From Flaveria trinervia (Eukaryota; Streptophyta; Magnoliopsida; Asterales; Asteraceae), in the NCBI GenBank assembly GCA_025506515.1, contig CM046443.1, positions 94,080,666 to 94,144,665 of the forward strand: a stretch of DNA of 64,000 bases. Direction: 5' to 3'. This document shows, in pieces, positions 22,901 through 33,777 of the stretch. The translations under genes and the position numbers were made by a program. The notes below the pieces were generated by a model that saw nothing but the letters and a program-made list of their open reading frames with translations, had not been told where the DNA came from and ran no database searches. The stretch's first letter is position 1. Each line of letters opens with the position of its first letter.

Positions 22901-23555
22901 CCACACAAGCTCTTGAGGAATATTTGCAGTAGCATCAACCACATGTGCAAACATGGGCATGTCTCCTCCTTCATATTTCCCAGATATTTTATTCAGTACT
23001 GATATGCCAAGGTGTGCTTGAACGAACACACCACTATCCATAATAGTTCCAGGCAGATCAACATTAATGATCAGTTGCAGAAACCTTGGAAACATATACA
23101 TCTTATCAGCCTTTTGCACTTTGATGTGATCACATAAGCAGTTGAAGATGTACTTTGAGTAATTGTAGGTTCTTCCCTCAAAAACACCAATAATCCCAGA
23201 AGAAATATGCCTTGAAAATCTGTCAAGACTAGATTTTCTGTTTGAGATGCACTTAAGATAAGTGTGGCAGAGAAATCTGTATGGCTTGCAGAGTCTTCCT
23301 TTCTTGATTTCTCCCTTATCGAAATCACCATCATACCCGATCAGAAGAAAAACTTTCTCTATGCATTCATTTTCGAACACATCAGGATGACCAGCTTCGA
23401 CATCTCCCAACTCAAGAACCCTTCTTATTGTCTGTTCATTGACTCTTAGTCGTCGATTCTTAGATATCTGATAATTTCTTGACACCCTTCTGAAACAGGA
23501 TCATCAGGTTTAAGAAGGCACACACATTGTGTTCTCTCGCAAATCGATTATCCAT
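19966..23555 (-). pseudogene. SIRE-type post-pol ORF (copy A), broken
   Basis: Second copy of the reading frame described at 28373-31964. It has the same in-frame stops plus further frame changes (for example near 21030-21060, 21645, 22885 and 23510) where copy B stays open, each a one-base difference. In the C-terminal third, copy A reads in one frame from about 20832 to the stop inside the LTR, with nonsense codons at 20623-20625, near 20540, and at 20200-20202. Comparing the two copies shows which breaks may be consensus errors. Confidence 0.85.
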
Positions 23556-25369
23556 CTGTTCATAAAAAGAAGATTTCGTTAGAATCACATTATTGATATG
23601 AGAATACGAACAGTTGTGAGATAAAACACGAATCAAGCAGTTCATTCTTGAACATTACGACATGTTTTACCTTAATAACAACAGATTAGGAACACAGATA
23701 TATGTTTGTTTAATGTTTTGATGTGGTAAAATTTTAAATGCTATGGAAGGGGGAAAAGTCTGTTGAGAGTGAGTTTTTCTAGGTTTGAAAAGTGAGCTGA
23801 AAAAGCGAATAATGAATTTGAGAAGTCAAACCACATCATTTATACTCTCAGACACATTAATTTTATCTCATTAATTAAGTGGGACCCTCAACGTATTCTT
23901 CCGCAGAACATCTACGGATCAACATCTGCAGATGAACATTAAAATTAAATTACATTCGTTGATCTTTGTTCATCCGTAGTTTACCAATCTACGGATAAAC
24001 ATTTAAGTTTTCCATATTGTAGCTTCCGCTGATTCTTAATATAGCACTGTATCTTCTGCTGATGCTTAAGATAGCACTGTAGCTTCTGCTGATGCTTAAG
24101 ATAACACTGTAGCTTCTGCTGATGCTTAAGATAGCACTGTGCAGAGAATATTGTTGTATGTATGGTCCAAGTCCATTGGTTAGAACCATTTATTGCTTTA
24201 GGACCTTGTTGACTTTGTATACATGGCAATTTAGCATAAAAAAGTTAAAAATAATTTTAATAAAATTTTCATGTGTCCAGAAGCTAAGATGATGCTCAGA
24301 TTCCAATTCCTTCAAATTGATAATGAGATAGACAATGCTGCTGATTGAAAAAATTAACTTCATGTATTCTACCCCCCCTAAATTTGTGATTAATAGTGAA
24401 ATTAAGCATTTATCATTAATTTCTTTAAGAGGAATAACATGATTTTTAACTGTATGATGATGATCAGACATATATACACATATGATGGGATCATACTATA
24501 ATACTAAGCCTCTTCCTGATGAGTTATTTTATTATTGATACCTAAACAAAGTTCTGATTGCAAGTATATATCCACTTAAATCCATACAAGAGCTCATGTA
24601 TCAACTAGGCATGCTAATTATCATGTTTTCATATTAATTTGGAAATAACTATTATGGGCTTCACATTCAATTCACAAAGATTTTGCCCTCCCTTTGCAAG
24701 TCAAATCATCACTTTTTCATACTTAGGAACTATGTACTTTAAGTTATAAGTTCTATCTTGAGATACATTTGGCATCTCATTAATGCAATGATGTAAAAGC
24801 TCAAGATAATATACAATTGATCACATAGGATTCTTTTAAGAGCTTAGATATGATCATCATCAGGTCATCAGGTCTTTACTCATGTAAAACAAAGGTGTCT
24901 TTAACCCAGGTCTTTGTTTACACAAAACAGAGGGATGATGAGGATCATGATTTTTTCGCCATTTGTAACTGAACTTCAGTATGGTGATCATACACCTAGG
25001 TCTTTATTTACACAAAACAGAGGGAGTATGATTTGCAAAGATAGCTATTATAAAGTTTTGGTACATAGTGTGTTTAGATGAGTGATTTGGTCACATCAGA
25101 AAAAGACTCACCTTGTATTCTCAAAATAAAGTTTCCCACAAACAATCACTATAGAATTATGTTTGGCATGCACTCAGTTTAGTTTCCACTCAAGATGAAT
25201 CTACTCACATATCAAGAAACTTGCTGAGATTTATTGTTATTTATGTATTCAGGAATAAGCAAAGCTATAGTGTACTATCATTTCCCATGCATATGTCATG
25301 CGTAAGTATCAGTACATACAATATTTTTTTTGTTTAATTTGATTAATCTAAGTTAATCATGCCTAGAGA
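23556..25369. other. Non-coding spacer between post-pol ORF and pol (copy A)
   Basis: This AT-rich stretch of about 1.8 kb holds four 30-bp tandem repeats (24021-24140), several copies of an atccgtag/ctacggat half-motif near 23900-24000, and a C7 run (24372-24378) that on - resembles an extra polypurine tract. No protein was recognised. Confidence 0.6.
24021..24140. repeat. Four 30-bp tandem repeats (copy A)
   Basis: The unit is agcttctgctgatgcttaag followed by atagcactgt, exactly 30 bp, in four head-to-tail copies; the first is the most diverged. It also occurs at 32430-32549. Repeats without spacers rule out CRISPR. Confidence 0.95.
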
Positions 25370-25994
25370 CTAAACCAGAAAGTTAAATCTGACTGAGTCA
25401 AAGGCTTTAGTGAATAAATCAGCAAGCTGATTGGTTGTATCCACTTTGACTAACTTAATCAAACCCTTTTCTGAGCAATCTCTTAGAAAATGATATCTTA
25501 TCTCAATATGTTTTGTTTACTATGTTGCACAGGATTAGCAGTGATAAACATAGCAGCAGAACTGTCTATATAAATTGAAGTTCGAAGGAAATTGTAACCA
25601 TAGTCAAGCAATTGGTTTTGCAACCAAAGAACTTGAGAGCAACCAGTTGAAGCAGCTATGTACTCAGCCTCAGCTGTGGATACAGAATCATTGGTTTGTT
25701 TCTTGCACTGTCATGATACTAGCCTTGGTCAAATGAATTGACATCCACCGGTTGTTGATTTTCTGTTACTGTTACATCCACCATAGTCACTGTCTGAGTA
25801 TGAGTAGAGTGTAAAGTCTCCATCTTTTGGATACCAAAGACCAAGTCCTGGTTTTCCTTTGAGGTATCTGAAAATCATTTTTACAGCATTGAGATGAGAC
25901 TCCCTGGGATCAGATTGGTACCTAGCACATACACACATCAAACATAATATTAGGTCTATTGGTAGTTAATATATAAGTGAACCTATCCTTGATC
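25370..25994 (-). pseudogene. SIRE-type Copia pol 3' end, RNase H (copy A)
   Basis: RNase H motifs on -: ARYQSDPRESHLNAVKMIFR, YSDSDYGGCNSNRKSTTGG, AEAEYIAAS, KHIEIRYHFLRD and the terminal LADLFTKAFDSVRFN, ending at the stop at 25370-25372. The segment is cut on the other side by the Gypsy LTR at 26000. One-base breaks follow the GGCQF block. Confidence 0.88.
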
Positions 25995-25999
25995 TATAT

Positions 26000-26778
26000 T
26001 TTCACACCCCAACCTTGACGGCGGAAACGTCGAGGAGTGAGAGTTAAGATCGTTCATAGCCACATAACGCTATTAATAATCCAAATATATTTTACACATA
26101 AATTTCATTTGTCACATTACAAATATAAGTCTCAAAGGATATAAAAGACATAACATAAAATATAACAATTCATCCTATTTTATTTATTAATCTAGGTCCA
26201 TTCCTAGATGTGCAAGCTTCAATGTGTAGATAATCAAACTTGGGCATTTCCTGAAACATGTTAAAAAAAATAAAGGAGTCAACAATAATGTTGATGAGCA
26301 TTCCATAGGTTTAAATACATAGCATATATAAAAGATGGCAATTCAAGTCATTAGGGATGTCATGAACAATGCAACAATCAAACCTCGACAAAATTTTACA
26401 AGTCTCAACGTTTAAAAGTATATACGATCAGTTAAGTGTACTTGGATCAACCAAAGCAGGCTTGTCTTGCCCATAGATCTATGACTTCACTGGGCTAGCA
26501 ATAGTTAATGATTGTACATATAGTGCCATAACATGGTAATCACAAAAAGTCCAACTAACCACAACTTAAATGAGGAATTGCCATAATGTTTACAAGTCTC
26601 AAAAATGTGTACAAGTGTAATGTTAATAGGATAACATGTTCCACCCCAAAGTGTAAGAAAAATATGAAAAAGGGGTATGGAAGTACTCACATGGCTAAAA
26701 GTATACGTATGAAGATTAATAAGATTGATAATAAACGCTGATCCAAGATGTACGTCACAAGGCACCTAAATATATATA

Positions 26779-26809
<31 letters not shown>

Positions 26810-26810
26810 C
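26000..26810 (-). repeat. Truncated Gypsy LTR (copy A)
   Basis: Identical in arrangement to 34406-35195. It starts at the TSD tatat (25995-25999) and stops in the LTR's own (AT)n tract, where it joins the Helitron-side (AT)n of copy B. It is a duplication product, not an insertion. Confidence 0.93.
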
Positions 26811-27524
26811 TTATTAATAAACAATAACTTTAGTGTCACTTGGCGTTCTCTTAAACCTCTATTTTTTTTCAATTCCCGCCTAAATACGTATATGTTCTTA
26901 GTGTAATCTAGGTTAATTTGACTAAAAGTTAACTTATAAGATATTTAAGGAAAATTTAGAAATTTAATTCTAAATTAAAGCACATCTTTTTTATTTGGAA
27001 ATTAAATCATACCCTATATTTTTTTCTTTTTTCAAATAATTTATCAATAAAATTATATAAATCATTTATGATTTTCTTCATCTATGAAATTGGTTCCTTG
27101 ATTGTGTTTTTCCATTAAATACTCGATTTATATTCAAATCTTGACAAAAGTTACGGAATTTTTTAATCGACTCCTCTCCAGTTTGAAGGAATTTCTAGGC
27201 ATCTTTTTTTGAAAATAAAGTCATACTCGATATTAAAATATTTCATAACCATCCCAGGTTTACAACCCTCACGCTTTATTTATATAAAGTCTGATAATAT
27301 CACATTCGAGAGACTTCATTTACGTTCTCATTTTGGCTTCAGTTTTATCAAATTTTCTTCAACAAAAGGTATTTACTTTTTGTTATATTTTTGAACTTTC
27401 ATCATCTGCGATTATGATTTAACCTATCATTGTCTACAATTGTGATTTTGAATTAATATTATTTTACTTTAATTTTTTTAAAGATGATATACTTCACAAG
27501 TCAATCTATAAAGAGATATATATG
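26811..27524. mobile_element. Left flank of the Copia insertion, probable Helitron 5' part (copy B)
   Basis: Same sequence as 18411-19119 apart from one- or two-base indels. It ends in atatg (27520-27524), the target duplication of the Copia element. Confidence 0.45.
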
Positions 27525-28378
27525 TGTGAATCCAAGGATGACAATCAGGAATTATCAGTATCAGTTGATGGCAAGTCAACGTTTGTGGAATCAGCATTAA
27601 TTTGGTCTAATTGTTTGTAATAACTTTAAATATCAATAAATATTCAAGAACACACTCAACAAAACACAATTAATGAATAATAAGTATTTCATTAGAATAT
27701 GTTAATGATTACAAATATAATGAATGAATGATATCAAAGTATGTTATAATGTGACGGCTGCTAGGGTTTGATTGAGTGACTTTGATGTGATTGTCGTATT
27801 GCTATTGATGTTGTTGTTCAATCAATCGTCTAAAACAATCATCCTTGAATCGAAACCTAGGATCCATATATATAGACAATGATGTTTCTGTTATAGGAAA
27901 CACCAGATCTCTTGGGATTTGATTTGTTTCAGTTAAGGAATCATCGGATTTCTTGGGATTCGCATAACTGCCTTGTTGACTTGTTGACTTGTTGACTTGT
28001 TGACTTGTAACACTTGTATTATACAAGTGTTTGGACTTCGCAGGAATAGTGTCTTCAGTAGGAATTTGTTCTTCCGTAGATGATTTGTTCTTCAATTCTG
28101 GTTGTTCATCCGCAGAGGCTCTTCGGATGTAAGGTTACTTGTAAGAAACATATCTACGGAAGAACAAAATGTTCATCCGTAGATGTTTCTTGGTCAATTT
28201 CAGAATTTGACCAAGTATTATGTTTGTACCTGCAATTATCCATAACACACATATATGGGTTAGCATATATAATTAATGCATGCATAATAAATGACAATTA
28301 CAAATATTTATTACAAGAATTGGTTAAAGTTCTAAGCCTATACAAATTAATCTAGACCTATAAGTCCTAGATCTAACA
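27525..28378 (-). repeat. SIRE-type Copia 3' LTR (copy B)
   Basis: About 854 bp, TGTGAATCC...GATCTAACA on +. It differs from the 5' LTR at 57076-57912 by scattered substitutions (for example near 27537-27600) and in the number of 9-bp ttgttgact units. Confidence 0.94.
28152..28184. promoter_or_regulatory. 33-bp imperfect palindrome in the Copia LTR
   Basis: Arms ATCTACGGAAGAACA and TGTTCATCCGTAGAT around AAA pair at 14 of 15 positions. The same 33 bp are in the other LTRs (19746-19778, 57687-57719). The half-site ATCCGTAGA recurs elsewhere in the element. Sirevirus LTRs are known for palindromic motifs; any regulatory role here is inference. Confidence 0.7.
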
Positions 28379-28391
28379 ATACTCCCCCTTA
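28379..28391 (-). other. Polypurine tract of the SIRE-type Copia
   Basis: The - strand reads AAGGGGGAGTAT directly before the LTR start TGTTAG. This is the form of tract typical for Sireviruses. It is also read as the last codons of the post-pol ORF (GEYC then stop). Confidence 0.85.
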
Positions 28392-30936
28392 GGCTTAGAT
28401 CCTTGTAACCAATCCTTCAAAAGAGAAAACTCCTTGACTCTGGCAATGATCTTGTTGTAAAAGTAAGACACAACAGTCTTCTGATCATCATACTTGTAGT
28501 TGATCTTCATCTTGCTGAACTTCTTCAGAGTCTCAAAGCTTATCCCCAGAACATCTTCCTTCGTAGTGAGTGTGTCTAACACATTGTTGTTATTCACCAC
28601 TTCTAGCTAATCTTGCTTTGAAATTCTGAGTTCTGTGAATTCATCAAAAGTTGTTCCCTTCAGTAGTCCAGCATTGAATCTTCTTCTTTTGTAGGCTTGG
28701 CATGTATTTTGTCAATCACTTGTATCACATGGACATGCAGGAACAAATTATTTTGTGCTTTTTCATCAGCCATCTTGGAAAGAATTTGTCATTAAGGTAC
28801 GAGGTGTAGCTGGGATGAAGTACTTTGATTTCCACAGGATCAAAGATCCTGATCCGGTCAGCTTTCTTGTTTTCAGCATTTCTTAGCAGGACCAACTCCT
28901 TTGTTTTCTCAACATAACCCCATTCAGTTATAACATATGTGAATTAAGTCCCTTCAATGCATTTGATTGCTACTGTAGTTCTACTTTTTTGGCCAACCCT
29001 CTTCAAGAATTCATCATCTACAGATTCTTAGGCCTTGGACTTGTATATTTTAAGCCCTTTGATTCTCTTTTGATGCTCTGCATCTTCTCTTTTAGCTTCT
29101 CTGAGGACATCATCTTTTAATTTAGTCTTGAGCTTTCCCACTAGAGTTAAGAAGTCTCTTCCTCTAGAGTGAATTGGATAATTGCAGATGATCAGGCTTT
29201 GACGATCTTTGATGTCATTCTCTGGCAGACTCCCACTGAAAATACATCATGGAAGTATTCAACTCTTCCAGATGTTCTTTTAATAATAGTACAATCCTAG
29301 TCTGGATCATATTTCCAGGCCATGATCCTGTTCTCTTCCACAGAACTGGGAGTTGTGAGGTGGTCTATTAATTATATCAGAGTGGATTTCTGTTCAACTA
29401 TCTCCCTCACTGTATGCCAAGTGGCCATACTTTGCCCGGTATTACTTCTCTTGGCTCTCTGATCAAATTGTCCTTCCCTTTGTGCTGATCTTTAGATTCA
29501 ACTGTTATAGGTTCAGCAAGAAGTTTGCTTTGTTGCTCATAGGATGGATGTGGAGCTTCAGTTCTGAATTTTACACCAGTATCCAGCTCAACTTTCATCA
29601 CATGCTCCATCATCCTTCTAAGTTCTCCTACTGACCTTCCCTTAAGCTCTTGTGGTTTGTAGTTATGGCCTTGTAACCAGCAAGTCATGTTGTATTTACT
29701 CAGCTTAGCTGTGTCACAATGTCCCAACTCCTTCTCTATCTTCTGGATGGATTGAAAGGTGCTGAAAGCTTCATAGTCACAATTTGGAATCATAAAGCAT
29801 GCAAGCTCAAATTCTTTCAACAGATTCTTCATCTCAGTCATGTTTAGCCTCTCAACCATGTTATAAGGGAAACCATGGTTGATCAGGGTCATAAACATAA
29901 TGGATTCAGGCCTTTCTTCCATGATGTCTTTTGTTGTAAGAAGAACATCAATATTTGATTCTTCTTGAGCTTTGTTAGGTTCATCTTCAATCAGCTCTTT
30001 TCATTCAGCATCACTCTTAGAGTCATCAATAGCAGCTTGCTTTGATGTTAAATTTTCCATAGAAGGAGTGTGCTCAGAAGAGGTATGTCTTGACCATTTA
30101 GGAGAGTCTTCAACATTGATTACTTGAATCTTTGTTGGGCCTAAATACTTCCTCTTCCTTGAGTATTGAATGAGTTGCTTAGAAGATTTAGTAGGTTTCT
30201 TTTGTTGGTTTGATTCAAGAGCACATAACTTCATTTTCAGTTCATCAATCTCTTCTTCTTTTCTTCTTAACAGAGATGATTGATCATAGAGAGTGTCATT
30301 GATTTGATCAGTTTTCACTATTAGCTTCTCATTTTCTTCTTTCTCTTTCTTTACTTCTTCTTTGAGTTCAGAGTCTTGTTGAAGAAGAGCATCAATCACT
30401 TCATTATTGCACATGACATCTTCTCTCAATCTTTTGATTCTTGATTCTAGTTGCATCAGGATTTCATCTTTTACTTTCATTATTCCCTTCAACTCTTGTA
30501 TTCTTTGTTTTCTATTGTTGGACTTAGTACAAGCTTGTTGTATTCGGTAACCAGATAACTCTTCGGGAATGTCAAAATCACTTAGATCCTCTTCATTGTA
30601 TGCTATCACATCAACATAGTTTGCTTCTTCTTCACCTTCCTGATGTTAAGAAGCAATCTCATCATCTTTTACTTCTTTATGGGCTTCACCTGCCGAGCTT
30701 GAACTAGTTTCAATAACTTGAACTTTCGGTTCTTGATGTGGTTGTTGTTGTTGATGATGATCAGTGACTGGAGAAATTGGTACAGTTTTATTTGAGAGTA
30801 CTGGGGATTCAGTTTTGGATAATGACAGTTGAACTGTACTTGCTTGTGAGGCTAACTCTGTCTCCCCAGTGTAAATGCTTTCAGTGGCTGAATTTTCTGG
30901 ATTTGGAGGTTGTTGATAAGGTTGCATTTGAAGCTG

Positions 30937-31215
30937 ATTTGGTGATGGAGGGTGGATTGGAGAGATTGGCTCTGTGTTTTGGCTGTTTTGAGATAGAGGG
31001 TGAAAGGGAGAGATTGGTTCAGTGTTTTGGCTGGCTGGTGATTGTGGTTGGGATGTTTTTTGTTGATTTGAGGATTGATGGTGGATTGGAGAGATTGGTT
31101 ATGTGTTTTGGCTGGCTGGAGATTGTGGTTGGAATGTTTGTTGTTGATTTGGTGATTGATGGTGGATTGGAGAGATTGGTTCTGTGTTTTAGATGTCAGG
31201 AGATTGTGGCTGGGA
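30937..31215 (-). repeat. 81-bp (27-aa) tandem repeats inside the post-pol ORF (copy B)
   Basis: The ggctggctgg start recurs at 31029 and 31110, with a diverged copy at about 31191 and partial units toward 30937. The period is 81 bp, a multiple of three, so the frame is kept. The repeats encode Pro/Gln/Ser/His-rich peptide (EPISPIHHQSPNQQ). Copy A has the same repeats near 22530-22810. Confidence 0.88.
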
Positions 31216-31964
31216 TAGGGATGGATGAGGTTGCTGATGTATGGGTGATATATCTGGTGAGTGAGTGTCTTGAACAGAGTTGGTTGGAGAGTTCTCTTAT
31301 TGATCTTCCCACACAAGCTCTTGAGGAATATTTGCAGTAGCATCAACCACATGTGCAAACATGGGCATGTCTCCTCCTTCATATTTCCCAGATATTTTAT
31401 TCAGTACTGATATGCCAAGGTGTGCTTGAACGAACACACCACTATCCATAATAGTTCCAGGCAGATCAACATTAATGATCAGTTGCAGAAACCTTGGAAA
31501 CATATACATCTTATCAGCCTTTTGCACTTTGATGTGATCACATAAGCAGTTGAAGATGTACTTTGAGTAATTGTAGGTTCTTCCCTCAAAAACACCAATA
31601 ATCCCAGAAGAAATATGCCTTGAAAATCTGTCAAGACTAGATTTTCTGTTTGAGATGCACTTAAGATAAGTGTGGCAGAGAAATCTGTATGGCTTGCAGA
31701 GTCTTCCTTTCTTGATTTCTCCCTTATCGAAATCACCATCATACCCGATCAGAAGAAAAACTTTCTCTATGCATTCATTTTCGAACACATCAGGATGACC
31801 AGCTTCGACATCTCCCAACTCAAGAACCCTTCTTATTGTCTGTTCATTGACTCTTAGTCGTCGATTCTTAGATATCTGATAATTTCTTGACACCCTTCTG
31901 AAACAGGATCATCAGGGTTTAAGAAGGCACACACATTGTGTTCTCTCGCAAATCGATTATCCAT

Positions 31965-33777
31965 CTGTTCATAAAAAGAAGATTTCGTTAGAATCACATT
32001 ATTGATATGAGAATACGAACAGTTGTGAGATAAAACACGAATCAAGCAGTTCATCTTGAACATTACGACATGTTTTACCTTAATAACAACAGATTAGGAA
32101 CACAGATATATGTTTGTTTAATGTTTTGATGTGGTAAAATTTTAAATGCTATGGAAGGGGGAAAAGTCTGTTGAGAGTGAGTTTTTCTAGGTTTGAAAAG
32201 TGAGCTGAAAAAGCGAATAATGAATTTGAGAAGTCAAACCACATCATTTATACTCTCAGACACATTAATTTTATCTCATTAATTAAGTGGGACCCTCAAC
32301 GTATTCTTCCGCAGAACATCTACGGATCAACATCTGCAGATGAACATTTAAAATTAAATTACATTCGTTGATCTTTGTTCATCCGTAGTTTACCAATCTA
32401 CGGATAAACATTTAAGTTTTCCATATTGTAGCTTCCGCTGATTCTTAATATAGCACTGTATCTTCTGCTGATGCTTAAGATAGCACTGTAGCTTCTGCTG
32501 ATGCTTAAGATAACACTGTAGCTTCTGCTGATGCTTAAGATAGCACTGTGCAGAGAAATATTGTTGTATGTATGGTCCAAGTCCATTGGTTAGAACCATT
32601 TATTGCTTTAGGACCTTGTTGACTTTGTATACATGGCAATTTAGCATAAAAAAGTTAAAAATATTTTAATAAAATTTTCATGTGTCCAGAAGCTAAGATG
32701 ATGCTCAGATTCCAATTCCTTCAAATTGATAATGAGATAGACAATGCTGCTGATTGAAAAAATTAACTTCATGTATTCTACCCCCCCTAAATTTGTGATT
32801 AATAGTGAAATTAAGCATTTATCATTAATTTCTTTAAGAGGAATAACATGATTTTTAACTGTATGATGATGATCAGACATATATACACATATGATGGGAT
32901 CATACTATAATACTAAGCCTCTTCCTGATGAGTTATTTTATTATTGATACCTAAACAAAGTTCTGATTGCAAGTATATTATCCACTTAAATCCATACAAG
33001 AGCTCATGTATCAACTAGGCATGCTAATTATCATGTTTTCATATTAATTTGGAAATAACTATTATGGGCTTCACATTCAATTCACAAAGATTTTGCCCTC
33101 CCTTTGCAAGTCAAATCATCACTTTTTCATACTTAGGAACTATGTACTTTAAGTTATAAGTTCTATCTTGAGATACATTTGGCATCTCATTAATGCAATG
33201 ATGTAAAAGCTCAAGATAATATACAATTGATCACATAGGATTCTTTTAAGAGCTAGATATGATCATCATCAGGTCATCAGGTCTTTACTCATGTAAAACA
33301 AAGGTGTCTTTAACCCAGGTCTTTGTTTACACAAAACAGAGGGATGATGAGGATCATGATTTTTTCGCCATTTGTAACTGAACTTCAGTATGGTGATCAT
33401 ACACCTAGGTCTTTATTTACACAAAACAGAGGGAGTATGATTTGCAAAGATAGCTATTATAAAGTTTTGGTACATAGTGTGTTAGATGAGTGATTTGGTC
33501 ACATCAGAAAAAGACTCACCTTGTATTCTCAAAATAAAGTTTCCCACAAACAATCACTATAGAATTATGTTTGGCATGCACTCAGTTTAGTTTCCACTCA
33601 AGATGAATCTACTCACATATCAAGAAACTTGCTGAGATTTATTGTTATTTATGTATTCAGGAATAAGCAAAGCTATAGTGTACTATCATTTCCCATGCAT
33701 ATGTCATGCGTAAGTATCAGTACATACAATATTTTTTTTGTTTAATTTGATTAATCTAAGTTAATCATGCCTAGAGA
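31965..33777. other. Non-coding spacer between post-pol ORF and pol (copy B)
   Basis: Same content as 23556-25369: 30-bp repeats at 32430-32549, ctacggat half-motifs, and a C7 run on + near 32781-32787. Directly before the ORF start the - strand reads ttctttttatgaacag then ATGG, which looks like a 3' splice site. Confidence 0.6.
32430..32549. repeat. Four 30-bp tandem repeats (copy B)
   Basis: Same repeats as 24021-24140, including the diverged first unit and a G-to-A variant in the third. Confidence 0.95.

Larger units (their letters stand above)
18411..26810. repeat. Tandem duplication of about 8.4 kb, copy A
   Basis: From ttattaataaacaataact at 18411 the sequence is repeated from 26811, exactly 8400 bp later. 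The unit holds the Helitron flank, the left LTR of the SIRE-type Copia, its post-pol region and pol end, and the first 0.8 kb of the Gypsy LTR up to that LTR's (AT)n tract. I saw about 30 one- or two-base indels between copies and no clear substitution in the parts compared. Confidence 0.97.
28373..31964 (-). pseudogene. SIRE-type post-pol ORF (env-like position), about 1.2 kaa, broken (copy B)
   Basis: Start ATG at 31962-31964 (MDNRFAREHNVCAFL). After one frame change near 31870 a single frame runs from 31893 to 29407, interrupted by in-frame stops at 31297-31299, near 31190 and 31100, at 30646-30648 and at 30001-30003. Regions: about 220 aa conserved-looking N-terminal part (LLIGYDGDFDKGEI, PYRFLCHTYLKCIS, NYSKYIFNCLCDHI, YMFPRFLQLIINVDLPG); Pro/Gln/Ser-rich 27-aa repeats (30937-31215); a charged coiled coil (about 30130-30560, LESRIKRLREDV, KEEVKKEKEENEKL); a Cys-containing region (29407-29922); and a basic C-terminal part ending GEYC and a stop in the LTR. 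I see no signal peptide or transmembrane segment, so a true envelope is unlikely. I recall similar MYPRFLQ-type proteins beside Asteraceae retroelements, unverified. Function unknown. Confidence 0.85.

Noticed and set aside
22370..23002. 210-aa + strand open frame
   Set aside because: Antisense shadow of the Pro/Gln repeat region of the post-pol ORF; its repetitive Gly/Leu/Val composition follows from the repeats.
24021..24140. Direct repeats that could be taken for a CRISPR array
   Set aside because: Units are contiguous without spacers, and this is plant nuclear DNA; it is a simple tandem repeat.
28373..31964. Post-pol ORF as a retroviral-type envelope
   Set aside because: I see no signal peptide, transmembrane anchor or cleavage site; only the position is env-like.
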